From positions 1-20,124 of the forward strand of contig DGKJ01000028.1 in the NCBI GenBank assembly GCA_002387735.1: DNA of 20,124 nucleotides, given 5' to 3'. The notes below the pieces were generated by a model, which saw only the letters and a program-made list of their open reading frames with translations, had not been told where the DNA came from and ran no database searches. The stretch is from Bacteriovoracaceae bacterium UBA4573. Its GTDB lineage: Bacteria > Bdellovibrionota > UBA1018 > UBA923. The translations under genes and the position numbers were made by a program. This document shows, one piece after another, positions 6,869-15,528 of the stretch. The number at the start of each line of letters is the position of its first letter. The stretch's first letter is position 1.

Positions 6869-7237
6869 TTACTTGATCAACATAAGACGAGAATCTTCTT
6901 GGGCCTCGACCTCATGCATTTCTTTAGGAGGAATAGAGAAGTAGTCCCCTGCCAAAAGAGTTGTAACTTCGCCTTTCATCGAAAAAGTGACCTTTCCACT
7001 CTCTACATAGAGAAATGCTGCGGTCGGGGTTTGATGTTTTTCAAGCTTCTGACCTTTGGTTAATCCAATTCCCATGACCTTAAAAGATTCACTAAAGAGT
7101 GGCTTCACAACCTTATTCTCTTTATTAAACTCCAAGTTTTTTGAGACATTGCCCTTCATAAGATTCCCTTCTTTTGCGACCGCATAAGTTGTAATGACCG
7201 AAGCTAACAAAACCGTACCAAGTATTTTCGAAATCAT
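6869..7237 (-). CDS. Exported small cupin-domain protein
   Basis: 122-residue protein with a signal peptide (residues 1-21, ending TTYAVA) followed by a single cupin beta-barrel. Cupin motif 1 is reduced: KLEKHQTPTAAFLYVESGKV keeps only one of the two usual histidines. Motif 2 (GDYFSIPPKEMHEV) keeps its Pro and His. Metal binding is therefore uncertain and the role may be binding rather than catalysis. The ATG at 7237 is chosen because GGAGG lies 5 bases upstream; a TTG at 7249 overlaps that ribosome site. It is first gene of the operon with the four-helix membrane protein and divergent from the TetR gene. The substrate is unknown. Confidence 0.8.
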   Translation of the reverse strand: MISKILGTVLLASVITTYAVAKEGNLMKGNVSKNLEFNKENKVVKPLFSESFKVMGIGLTKGQKLEKHQTPTAAFLYVESGKVTFSMKGEVTTLLAGDYFSIPPKEMHEVEAQEDSRLMLIK

Positions 7238-7257
7238 TTGTACCTCCAATTGTTTTT

Positions 7258-7285
7258 ATTATACACTTGAGTAGTTAAAAGACAA
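7258..7285 (-). promoter_or_regulatory. Promoter of the cupin operon with candidate TetR operator
   Basis: On the minus strand, TTGTCT (7285-7280) and TATAAT (7263-7258) are 16 bases apart. The spacer holds ACTTGAGTAGTT (plus strand, 7265-7276), an imperfect dyad with ACT/AGT arms. The position suits repression by the neighbouring TetR protein. Confidence 0.5.
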
Positions 7286-7297
7286 TTATTATTATTC

Positions 7298-7309
7298 AAC
7301 TGTATAGTT
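7298..7309. promoter_or_regulatory. Candidate second TetR operator
   Basis: AACTGTATAGTT, a dyad with AACT/AGTT arms, overlaps TATAGT (7303-7308), a plausible -10 box for the TetR gene. It resembles the site at 7265-7276 (7 of 12 positions), so the regulator may control both divergent transcripts. Confidence 0.35.
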
Positions 7310-7327
7310 ATTGGGGTTGGAAAGTAA

Positions 7328-7936
7328 ATGGCTAGAAAATCTAATGAGTTAGACAAAAAAATGATCGCAGCTGGAGTTGAACTCATTCTAGAAGGTGGTA
7401 TCGCAAAGTTATCGACCCGAGATATCGCAGAGCGAGCCGGTGCCAACCTTGGAATGTTTAACTATCACTTTGGAACGAAGGAAAAGTTTGTACTCAAGCT
7501 TTTAAATGAATTTTATAAAGAGTTTTTAGAAAACCTTGATCCATTGAATAACGAAGAGCCTCATCTCGAAGCTGTTCTTTTTCAAATCGCTGTATTTTCA
7601 AGAGATAGCAGAAAGCTCCTTACATCAATACTTTCAGATGTATTGTCAAATGACGAGGTTGTTGTCCGTTTTTTAAAAAAGAACTTTTCCGAACATTTCG
7701 CGGTACTAGAGCAAACTTTAAAAGCTCATCTAAAGATCAAAAAACTTTCAACACCAAACATAAACCATGCCATTCGTTTTCTAATCGGGGCAGTCGGAGT
7801 CCCCAATATATTATTCGAAGTCTATGAAAGAGGTGGTCGAAAAAAACACTCCCCAGATAGCGATAATGAACTCAAATCCCGAGTCAAAGCTGCCATCATC
7901 GGCCTAGAGTCTGGCCTCTGCGACAAAACGAAGTGA
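7328..7936 (+). CDS. TetR/AcrR-family transcriptional regulator
   Basis: 202-residue regulator. The TetR N-terminal helix-turn-helix is clear: ILEGGIAKLSTRDIAERAG, then ANLGMFNYHFGTKEKF at about residues 20-53. The C-terminal part is the all-helical ligand and dimerisation domain, with no diagnostic ligand motif. The start at 7328 has a weak GGAAAG site about 6 bases upstream. It is divergent from the cupin/membrane-protein operon across about 90 bp containing two similar dyads, so local repression of that operon and of itself is inferred. Its AT-rich codon use matches the cupin and AbiE genes and differs from the block after 8285. Confidence 0.9.
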   Translation: MARKSNELDKKMIAAGVELILEGGIAKLSTRDIAERAGANLGMFNYHFGTKEKFVLKLLNEFYKEFLENLDPLNNEEPHLEAVLFQIAVFSRDSRKLLTSILSDVLSNDEVVVRFLKKNFSEHFAVLEQTLKAHLKIKKLSTPNINHAIRFLIGAVGVPNILFEVYERGGRKKHSPDSDNELKSRVKAAIIGLESGLCDKTK

Positions 7937-8068
7937 GCTTGATCCCTACAAGTTTTCAGGATTTAATATTTATATGAAGCCCAACGAGGCTCAGTGTGAG
8001 GAAAATCAAGGGGTTAGAAGCGAAAAAATACCTCCACCACTTGACGCTATGCGTTATCGTCCGAATTT

Positions 8069-8115
8069 CGTCCAGCCCACTTGAATAACTTCAATGGGTT
8101 GGACGTTTTCGTTTT
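8069..8115 (+). terminator. Rho-independent terminator
   Basis: Stem CGTCCAGCCCA ... TGGGTTGGACG (8069-8079 with 8095-8105, one G-U pair) extended by TTGAA/TTCAA after a one-base bulge, with a TAAC loop. It is followed by TTTTCGTTTT on the plus strand. It lies about 130 bases after the TetR stop and would separate that transcript from the antiporter genes. Confidence 0.6.
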
Positions 8116-8119
8116 CTGA

Positions 8120-8159
8120 TTCGACCTCCGTTTTGGCAAAGGTATCGGAGGGAGTCGAA
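8120..8159. repeat. Hairpin with T-arm-like right arm
   Basis: TTCGA CCTCCG (8120-8130) pairs with CGGAGG ... TCGAA (8146-8159) with a GAG bulge. The minus strand of 8141-8161 reads GGTTCGACTCCC..., like a tRNA T-arm and acceptor end, but the rest of a tRNA is absent. Confidence 0.35.
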
Positions 8160-8284
8160 CCGCTTGTCGCCGGCGAGGTGTTGCGCTCTTCACTTCCCCA
8201 GCCTAACCCATTGCATTTATTAACTTCTTTTGACTAATTAGATCACTCTTGCGAAGGTGCCCCTATGTCCGCAGGAGAAGCACC

Positions 8285-9557
8285 TTGAACCCTGATTCCA
8301 CCCAACTCTTTGCTACGATTTGTTTTGCGTTGGCGATCATTCACACCTTCTCGGTGAAACGGTTTCAACACTTCGCTAATCGATATGAAAGCGGCTCGGT
8401 TGGTGAAAACTTTTTTCACCTCCTTGGCGAGGTCGAAATTGTCTTTGGGATTTGGGCCGCCCTGTTTCTTGTTTTCTTGGGTGTCACGCAGAGCCCAGGC
8501 GATGCAGTTCATTACCTGGAGACGCGCAACTTCACGGAGCCCGCATTTGTTTTCGTGATCATGGCAATTTGCGCCACGCGCCCCATTCTGGTCGTTGCAG
8601 GCAAACTCATTGAGGCCGCATCTCGCCTCTTACCGTTGAAGAGGCACGGTCGCGTTTTACGCGACTTGCCTTGTTGTTGGTCCTATCATGGGAAGCTTCA
8701 TTACTGAGCCCGCCGCGATGACCGTAACGGCACTGATCCTTCTTGAACGCTATTTCAAGCGAGGAATTCCAACGAAGCTCATGTACGCGACGATCGGGCT
8801 CTTGTTCGTCAATATTTCCATCGGCGGCACGCTCACACCCTACGCCGCCCCTCCGGTTCTGATGGTGGCGAAGCAGTGGTCTTGGGATCTCACATTCATG
8901 ATGACTCAGTTCGGATGGAAGGCGGTGCTTTCGATTGTTCTGGCAACCGCCATCGTCACCGCTCGCTTCAGAAAAGACCTCAGCAAAGTCTCTTGGGAGA
9001 GATCCACGGGTAGAGCCGGCGAGAAGATCCCCTTCTGGGTCTCCGCGATACACCTCGCCTTTCTCGCGGCGGTGGTGATCAGTTCTCATCACTTGGTCTT
9101 ATTCTCCGGCGCATTTCTTTTCTTCTTGGGACTGGTTTCCGTAACTCGCGAATACCAAGACGACGTCAAACTCCGAGAAGGGCTTCTCGTCGCATTTTTC
9201 TTAGGCGGCTTGGTCGTCCTGGGAGGACAGCAGCGCTGGTGGCTTGAACCCCTCTTGACTCGCCTCGATGCTCTTCCGCTTTACCTCGGTGCCATCTCGC
9301 TTACGGCTATCACCGATAATGCCGCGCTCACCTATCTGGGCACTCAAGTCCCCTCGCTCAGTGAAACATCCAGATACGCCCTGGTCGCCGGAGCCGTCGC
9401 GGGCGGCGGCCTCACGGTGATCGCGAACGCCCCCAATCCTGCGGGATATGGGATTCTGAATTCTTCTTTTGGCGAGGATGGCATCAGCCCCATTTTACTT
9501 CTGACCAGCGCTCTCCCGCCAACGGCGATCGCTGCCTTATGCTTTTGGTTTCTATGA
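8285..9557 (+). pseudogene. Putative Na+/H+ antiporter (Na_H_antiport_3 type), one frameshift
   Basis: Polytopic membrane protein of about 424 residues resembling the putative Na+/H+ antiporter family PF07399. The most diagnostic block is GPIMGSFITEPAAMT, followed by GGTLTPYAAPPVLMVA and, near the end, LTAITDNAALTYLGTQVPSLS. The first frame (from 8285) stays native to LLPLK at about 8641, then runs out of frame to 8707. The native frame resumes as GTVAFYATCLVVGPIMGS, so one extra base (or two missing) lies at about 8636-8645. The start is taken as TTG 8285 with AGGAGA six bases upstream. It is 28 bp before the CaCA exchanger and likely co-transcribed. The frameshift may be a real mutation or a sequencing error; ion specificity is not established. 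Confidence 0.8.
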
Positions 9558-9585
9558 ATGAGTCAGTAAAGGAGAAAGGAAAACG

Positions 9586-10595
9586 TTGCTTACGCTGATT
9601 TTACAGTTCGTCATTTCCGCAGGCGTGATCGTCCTGGCCGGAACATTCCTTGCCAAGGCTTCAGACTCCATCGCCGAGCTAACGAAACTCGGACGTTTGC
9701 TCGTGGGCAGCATCTTTCTGGCCGGGGCAACTTCTCTTCCTGAGATCTCGGTGGACATTAGCGCCGTGCGTGCAGGAATGCCCGATCTCGCGGTCGGCGA
9801 CCTCATGGGCAGCAGCCTTGCCAATCTTTTCATATTGGCTATCGCCGATCTTCTGCACAAGAGCTCGCATAAGATCTTTTCACGCGCGTCGGCGGCACAT
9901 GCCCTTTCAGGCGCAATGAGCATCAATCTGGCGGCAATCACTTGCATCATGATTTTTCTTGGCCCTCGATTCACAGCCATTGAGATTGCCGGTATCGGCG
10001 TGGGGCCATTCATTATCGCAGTCTCCTATGTTTTAGGTCTGCGTCTGCTGTACTTCGATCAGAAGGTTTTCGCCGCCGCAAAGACCAAGGCGGAAGCCGC
10101 CGCGAACGTCGAACGTGGCTCGCTTGCTCGCGCTGTCGGAGTGTTCGTGTTTTGTACGATAGCGATTCTCGTCGCGGGTCCGTTCATGGCCGAATCGGCC
10201 GGGAAAATCGCCGATCTGACGGGGCTCGGAAAGACCTTCATCGGATCGACCTTGGTCGCGTTCAGCACCTCCCTGCCCGAGCTGGTTTCGACCCTAGCGG
10301 CGGTGAGAATGGGGGCGTTCGACACCTGGCCGTTGGCAATATTTTCGGAAGCAACTCCTTCAATATGCTGATTCTGCTGCCCGTGGATTTCTTCCATCCC
10401 GGTCCGCTCTTGGCCTCGGTTTCCCGATTGCACATCTTGACTGCTCTGGCGACCATCATGGCTACGTCTGTTGCCGTCATGGGCCAGCTTTACCAGGTCG
10501 AGAAGCGCAAGAAGCTGATCGAGCCTGATGCCTTCGCAATCATCGGCATCGTGCTAACGGTGTTGTATGTCCTTTACCGCTACGGCGAGGTCTAA
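9586..10595 (+). pseudogene. CaCA-family Na+/Ca2+ antiporter, one frameshift
   Basis: Cation/Ca2+ exchanger with two homologous Na_Ca_ex halves. Alpha-repeat 1 is SIFLAGATSLPEIS ... LAVGDLMGSSLANLFI. Alpha-repeat 2 is STLVAFSTSLPELVS ... LAVGNIFGSNSFNML. These carry the ion-binding acidic and GS(N/S) positions. The first frame runs to 10371 but leaves the native sequence after RMG; the second native frame covers about 10316-10595. Adding one G to the five-G run at 10311-10315 restores a continuous protein reading RMGGVRHLAVGN, so a homopolymer deletion is the simplest cause. The start is TTG 9586 with AAGGA five bases upstream. It is second in the antiporter operon and converges with nhaP2, with only 4 bp between stops. 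Confidence 0.85.
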
Positions 10596-10599
10596 AGGC

Positions 10600-12087
10600 T
10601 TACGTAGCGATCTTGGCTTTGCCAAAGATTTCACGAAGCGCTTCGATGTTGCTCGGGCGTGCCAGGCCCCAGATTTTGTCGCCTGGATTGACGACGGTAT
10701 CGCCTCGCGGAACCAGATATCGATCGGCTCTTTCGAGACTCGTCAGAAGCACACCAGCGGGCAACCCCAGATCGAGTACGCGCTGACTGATGGCAGGAGC
10801 ACTCTCCATCGTTTCGATCTCGACGGTTACGAATCCTGCCGGAAGCATTCCAGCGGAAAGCTCGGCGGCCGGTTTTTGCCGAAGCGGCACGGTGATTCCA
10901 AGCTTGCTTGCCACCCACGGAATGCTGATTCCCTGAACGACCACGGACGTCAGAACGACGAAGAAGACGAGATTGAAAAAGTATTCGGAATTCGGAATGC
11001 CCGCGCTCCAGGGAAGCGTGGCGAGAATCACGGGCGCCGCGCCACGAAGGCCAACCCACGAAATGAAGAGGCGCTCTTTTTGCCCGATCTTCGCGGTAGG
11101 CGCGGCCACCAAGACACTCAAAGGCCGGGCAATGATCATCATGAAGAGCGAGAGCAGGATGCCCGCCTTCCAATGCGGAAGGAGATGGGAGGGAAAAGAG
11201 AGCAAGCCCAACGTGAGAAAGACCAGAATCTGGGCAATCCACGCGATCCCATCGACGAAACGCAGAATGCTCCCCTTATGCAGAATCTCCGAGTGTCCAA
11301 CGCAAAGGCCCGCGACGTAAACCGCGAGAAACCCGCTTCCTCCCAAGGCCGAGGTGGCGCTGAAGATGATCGCGACCAGGCCCAGGAGAAGGACGCCGTA
11401 AAGCCCCTCGTACTCGATACCCACATGGTTGATCAGCCAGGTGCTGGATCGACCACCTGCATAGCCAAGCGCAAGCCCCAGCCCGCCTTGCAGGAGAAAC
11501 ATCGTGGCAAGGCCAGCCGCGCCGTTCGCCTTGGAAGTCGCGATGGCAAGGACGCTTACGGTGAGGAAGATTGCCATCGGGTCATTGCTTCCGGCCTCGA
11601 ACTCCAGCGTCTGTTTGAGCGCGCCTTTCAATGAAAGACTCTTTGCCCGCAGGATGCTGAAGACAGCCGCCGCGTCGGTAGAGGATACGATGGCACCGAG
11701 CAGCAGTCCCTCAGTCCATGAAAGGCCAAGAGCGACCTTCGCGAAAACGCCTGTTACTGCTCCGGTTACAAATGTCCCTACGATCGAAAGCGAGATTCCA
11801 ACTGGCAAAATGGGGCGCACGCTTTTCCAGGAGGTGCGCATCCCACCATCAAAAATAATGAGCGCAAGGCACACGCTTCCAATCGCAAAGGAGAGCGGAT
11901 AATTGTCGAACTCAATCCCTCCAGGCCCTTCTGAGCCCGCAAGCATGCCGATGCCAAGAAAGATCAGAAGAGTCGGCACGCCAAATCGTGAAGAAATTCT
12001 GCTCGCCAGCACCGAAAGCGTGAGCAGGAGCGCGCCGCCTAGCAAAAGAGTTTCGAGAGAGTATCCCTGAAAGCTGAAACCCGGCAT
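10600..12087 (-). CDS. nhaP2: K+/H+ antiporter of the NhaP2 (CvrA) type
   Basis: 495-residue CPA1-family monovalent cation/proton antiporter of the inner membrane. About 12-13 hydrophobic helices fill residues 10-390, with the core motifs SSTDAAAVFSILR and EAGSNDPMA (the ND pair) in the ion-binding region. Residues about 410-490 (AISQRVLDLGLP ... VVNPGDKIWGLA) form a TrkA-C (RCK_C) regulatory domain. This is the shorter architecture without the CorC/HlyC domain of E. coli CvrA. The ATG at 12087 follows the stress-protein stop by 7 bp, so the two form an operon. The likely role is K+ extrusion and pH or osmotic balance. The frame is intact, unlike the two antiporters it converges with. The K+ preference is inferred from family naming. 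Confidence 0.88.
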   Translation of the reverse strand: MPGFSFQGYSLETLLLGGALLLTLSVLASRISSRFGVPTLLIFLGIGMLAGSEGPGGIEFDNYPLSFAIGSVCLALIIFDGGMRTSWKSVRPILPVGISLSIVGTFVTGAVTGVFAKVALGLSWTEGLLLGAIVSSTDAAAVFSILRAKSLSLKGALKQTLEFEAGSNDPMAIFLTVSVLAIATSKANGAAGLATMFLLQGGLGLALGYAGGRSSTWLINHVGIEYEGLYGVLLLGLVAIIFSATSALGGSGFLAVYVAGLCVGHSEILHKGSILRFVDGIAWIAQILVFLTLGLLSFPSHLLPHWKAGILLSLFMMIIARPLSVLVAAPTAKIGQKERLFISWVGLRGAAPVILATLPWSAGIPNSEYFFNLVFFVVLTSVVVQGISIPWVASKLGITVPLRQKPAAELSAGMLPAGFVTVEIETMESAPAISQRVLDLGLPAGVLLTSLERADRYLVPRGDTVVNPGDKIWGLARPSNIEALREIFGKAKIAT

Positions 12088-12094
12088 AAGCGCC

Positions 12095-12982
12095 TTAATG
12101 GAGTCTCAGGCTAAGAAAGGGGCGTCGAGTCAGGGAAAGAATTTTTCTCGCAGTCGATCCCAGAAGGAGTTTTCGCACACCGGATCGCTCTGGTGCCGTC
12201 GTGATCGTAAGCCAGGCCTTCGCGTCCTCGGCGTAGTCTGCGATCGCCTGGGCAACCGATTTTGATTCCGTTATCGCCTTGGTCTGCGCGTGAACGCCAT
12301 TGGATTGAAACGACGCTTTCAGCTTCGCAAGCACCTTTTCCACTTCCTCTTCGTTTTTTCGCTCTTGAAGGGCATCGATCACGACTCTTCTCTTAGGAAT
12401 GACATAAACAAGGTCGAGTTTGCCCTTGGCCGACTTGGTTAGCTCGGCAATCCACCTGACAGCCGTGGCATTTGGCGGCGCCGCTGCATCCACAGCCAAA
12501 ACGAATCGCACGTCCCGGGAGAGATCGGCTGCGGCGAGAGAAGGCTTGATGACGACGACTGGAATGCCCGCTGTCAGCGCCGCGGTTTCTGAAAAGCTGC
12601 CCAAGAACCAATATGGAACCCCACTCCGATCATTGCTCGAAAGGACTAGCGCATCTGCATTGAGCCGCCTGGCATAACGAGTCAGTTGCTGGACGTGGGT
12701 TTCGTTGGCCTGCGAATCGGATGCGAGAACGTATATCGGGTCCAAATCCAAAGAGCCCTGAATGGCGCGTTTGATGCGATGCTTCGCTTCTTTGACATAC
12801 TGGCCCTTGAGCTCCCGGTAGGCTGATGAGGGAACGGCGTACGAGGAAGGATTCACGATCGACGCAATCGATGTCCGGGCGAAGACCCCGCGCGACTTGT
12901 ACAAGCAGAGCAACTCAAGAAAACGGTCCAGAGTCGGGTTCTTCTTTACGGTCGGGTCCAAGCCCACAAGTGCGGATTTCAT
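12095..12982 (-). CDS. Tandem-domain universal stress protein (UspA family)
   Basis: 295-residue cytoplasmic protein with two UspA-like domains. The first (about 1-155) ends with GSFSETAALTAGIPVVVIKP. The second (about 160-295) ends with GSTARKILSLTRRPFLSL. Both contain the G...GS(T/S) nucleotide-loop pattern, although the first lacks the full G2xG9xG spacing. The start MKSALVGLDP at 12982 fits the family's first beta-strand better than a TTG nine codons upstream, but neither has a strong ribosome site. It is first gene of an operon with nhaP2, divergent from the metallo-beta-lactamase gene. Linkage of tandem Usp proteins with cation transporters and beta-CASP nucleases is seen in stress gene clusters; its exact role here is unknown. 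Confidence 0.85.
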   Translation of the reverse strand: MKSALVGLDPTVKKNPTLDRFLELLCLYKSRGVFARTSIASIVNPSSYAVPSSAYRELKGQYVKEAKHRIKRAIQGSLDLDPIYVLASDSQANETHVQQLTRYARRLNADALVLSSNDRSGVPYWFLGSFSETAALTAGIPVVVIKPSLAAADLSRDVRFVLAVDAAAPPNATAVRWIAELTKSAKGKLDLVYVIPKRRVVIDALQERKNEEEVEKVLAKLKASFQSNGVHAQTKAITESKSVAQAIADYAEDAKAWLTITTAPERSGVRKLLLGSTARKILSLTRRPFLSLRLH

Positions 12983-13076
12983 AGCGAGCAACTTAACCGC
13001 AAAGACCAACTAAATCAATGATTTATCCATATCTTCATGGTAAGAACCCCAGGGATGCTTCATAGGGGGGCGCATT

Positions 13077-14237
13077 ATGAAAATCCAGTTCCTGGGAGCC
13101 AGCCAAACCGTAACCGGCTCGCGCTTTCTTCTGAAGCACGGTGCAACTACGGTTTTGGTGGATTGCGGGCTCTTTCAAGGGTTCAAAAACCTCAGACTCC
13201 GAAACTGGGCCGAGTTTCCGATCGCGCCTGAGAAGATCGACGCTGTGCTACTGACTCACGCCCATCTGGATCACAGCGGGTACATCCCGCTATTGGTAAA
13301 ACGCGGCTTTCGCGGCCCCATTTTTGCAACGCGGGCGACGATCGATCTTTGCGGAATTCTTCTTCCGGACTCCGGATTTCTGCAGGAGGAAGAAGCACGG
13401 CTCGCCAACAAGCGTGGCTATTCCAAGCATCACCCGGCGTTGCCGCTTTACACGGCCGAAGACGCCAAACACTCCTTGGACTCATTCAAGGAGGTCTCCT
13501 GGAAAACATCGACTACGTTCACACGGAATGGGGCGGGACGATTTGAATTTGAGTTCCATGCCGCAGGCCATTTACTTGGAGCTGCGAGCGTCGTTGTCCG
13601 GGCGGGGTCATCGTCAGTTGCCTTTTCAGGAGACGTGGGACGCGTTTCCGACCCTTTGATTCGCGATCCCCAACCGAACTTCGCAGCCGACCACCTCATC
13701 ATCGAGTCGACTTACGGCAACCGTCGGCATCCTGAGACTGATCCCGAGGAGGAAATCCGGGAGATCGTGCTTCAAACGCACGCCAAAGGCGGAGTCCTGC
13801 TCGTCCCTTCCTTTGCCGTGGGACGCGCTCAGCTCGTTCTGTATTATCTCCATCGGCTCAGGCGTAGGCAAGCGATCCCGCGTTTGCCGATTTATCTGAA
13901 CAGCCCCATGGCCGCGCAGGCCAATCGCGCATTCGCGGCACATGCCAGTGAGCTGAAACTGGCGCCTGGCGAGCTGGCAAGCATTTGGGAAAACGTTCAC
14001 ATCGTGAGCTCTTCCGAAGAGTCCAAAGCCTTGAGTGAGAAAACCGATCCGGCAATCATCATCGCGGCGAGCGGAATGGCTACCGGTGCATTTTAACCGA
14101 TTTTCTGAAACGGCGGCGCATCGTTCGCTGCCGCGCGGGTTTGCAGCGGCCCCATAGGCGACACCAAGTGCCCGCTCATATCCACGGCGTATCAACCGGC
14201 GACTGTCGACGGCCACGGCATTCCGGATAGGCGCTGA
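13077..14237 (+). pseudogene. Beta-CASP metallo-beta-lactamase RNase, frameshifted and C-terminally truncated
   Basis: Metallo-beta-lactamase fold nuclease of the CPSF73/RNA-processing type. Zinc motifs are visible: THAHLDHSG (60-68), HAAGHLLGA and FSGDVGR, then the beta-CASP block with IIESTYGNRRH and VPSFAVGRAQ. The open frame (339 residues) ends shortly after ASGMATG at 14096. Adding one G near 14086-14088 gives the expected MATGGILTDFLKRR, and a second shift near 14200 gives TVDGHGIP. Full relatives have about 450 residues ending in a HxEP-type motif; that end is missing before the next gene at 14248. The ATG at 13077 has a GGGGGG ribosome-site-like run upstream. The protein is probably non-functional. 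Divergent from the Usp gene, with a shared 94-bp promoter region. Confidence 0.82.
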
Positions 14238-14247
14238 CTTCCAAAAA

Positions 14248-15528
14248 TCAGTTACGAATTTTTTCTCCGCTGTAGAATCGCCAAGTCTTGTGCACGATCA
14301 AACGCGCACCGTGGCCGAACTTGAAATAGGACCACACCCACTGCAAAAAAACAAAAACACGGTTTCGAAACCGCATCAAATACACGATGTGCACAAAAAC
14401 CCAAGTGAGCCAGGCCACGAATCCAGAAAACTGCAACGAACCAAGACTGACGACCGCTTTAGTGCGCCCTATGGTAGCCATGATCCCCTTGTCGCTATAC
14501 CGAAACGGCTCGCGTGCTCCGCTACCGCGCAGTTGGTTCAAGATCAAGCGTCCCACGTAACGCCCTTGTTGAATGGCAACCGGTGCAATTCCGGGCAAAA
14601 ATTCGCCGCGCTCATTCTTGAATGCAGCCTGATCGCCAATCACGAAAACCCCAGCGTGCCCCGGAACGCTCAGATCGGAATTCACCAGAATGCGTCCCTG
14701 GGGGTCTTTCTCGGTGGCCACCGTGTTGTTCAAACTCGAAGGTTTCACCCCGGCCGCCCAAATAATCGTGTGGGTCGCAATAAGGCGATCTCCCACTCTC
14801 AGACACTCGCCATTGAGTTCACTCGCGCGCGCGTTGGTGAGCACTTCGACTCCGAGTCGGTGCAAGTATATTGCTGCAACCTGCGACAACTTCGGCGGAA
14901 ACGCCGCAAGAATTCTTGGACCAGCTTCGACCAGCACGACTTTAGTCTTCGATAAATCGGCGTTACGATAGTCTTTGTACAAAGTACGCGACGCCATTTC
15001 TGCGATCGCCCCAGCCAGCTCTACACCGGTTGGGCCGCCCCCTACGATCACGAACGTAAGTAGTTTTTCGCGCGCGAGCGGGTCTGTTTGTTTTTCCGCT
15101 TGTTCAAATGCGATCAACACCCGTCTTCGGATTTCCGTCGCCTGTTCGATAGTCTTTAATCCAGGGGCATGGTTTTCCCAATCGTCGTTACCGAAATAAA
15201 AATGCTTCGATCCGCAAGCTAGAATCAAGTAATCAAACCCATGCCAAACACCGTCGTACATGATCTTTCGATTTGCCAGATCTACGCGATCGACCTCTGC
15301 AAGCGTGATTTGAATATTTTTCTGCCGAGTAAACAACCGGCGCAGCGGAATCGCAATATCGGAAGGGTTCAGACCGGCCATCGCCACTTGGTAAAGCAAT
15401 GGCTGAAACAAGTGAAAATTTCGTCGATCGATCAGTTGAATTTTGCAATTCTTAGCGGTGCGAAGCGCACGGGCGGCAGCGACGCCGCCAAAACCGCCTC
15501 CGATAATGACGATGGTCTTAAAACTCAC
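14248..15528 (-). CDS. ndh: Type II NADH dehydrogenase (NAD(P)/FAD-dependent oxidoreductase)
   Basis: 426-residue single-subunit respiratory NADH:quinone oxidoreductase. It transfers electrons from NADH through FAD to quinone without pumping protons. The FAD-binding site is GGGFGG at 10-15, and the NAD(P)H site is GGGPTG at 163-168. The second FAD block is GVFVIGDQAA, and LFQPLLYQVAMAGL is a family segment. A hydrophobic C-terminal region (about 365-400, FVAWLTWVFVHIVYL) anchors it to the inner membrane. The start is GTG at 15528, overlapping the deacetylase stop by 4 bp (GTGA), so the pair is coupled. Length and motifs are complete. A related sulfide or carotenoid-type oxidoreductase is less likely because no redox cysteine pair is evident. 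Confidence 0.88.
   Translation of the reverse strand: MSFKTIVIIGGGFGGVAAARALRTAKNCKIQLIDRRNFHLFQPLLYQVAMAGLNPSDIAIPLRRLFTRQKNIQITLAEVDRVDLANRKIMYDGVWHGFDYLILACGSKHFYFGNDDWENHAPGLKTIEQATEIRRRVLIAFEQAEKQTDPLAREKLLTFVIVGGGPTGVELAGAIAEMASRTLYKDYRNADLSKTKVVLVEAGPRILAAFPPKLSQVAAIYLHRLGVEVLTNARASELNGECLRVGDRLIATHTIIWAAGVKPSSLNNTVATEKDPQGRILVNSDLSVPGHAGVFVIGDQAAFKNERGEFLPGIAPVAIQQGRYVGRLILNQLRGSGAREPFRYSDKGIMATIGRTKAVVSLGSLQFSGFVAWLTWVFVHIVYLMRFRNRVFVFLQWVWSYFKFGHGARLIVHKTWRFYSGEKIRN

Larger units (their letters stand above)
7937..8284. other. Non-coding spacer between AT-rich and GC-rich blocks
   Basis: No convincing gene is seen. The spacer holds the terminator at 8069-8115, a second hairpin at 8120-8159 whose right arm resembles a tRNA T-arm, and the ribosome site AGGAGA at 8273-8278 for the next gene. 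Base composition changes from AT-rich to GC-rich across it. Confidence 0.5.

Noticed and set aside
8141..8161. A tRNA gene on the minus strand
   Set aside because: Only the T-arm and acceptor-like end are present; the T-stem does not pair and no D-arm or anticodon arm is found upstream.
10567..11634. A 355-codon open frame on the plus strand opposite nhaP2
   Set aside because: It is antisense to a clear antiporter gene, has a composition of charged low-complexity residues and shows no recognisable domain.
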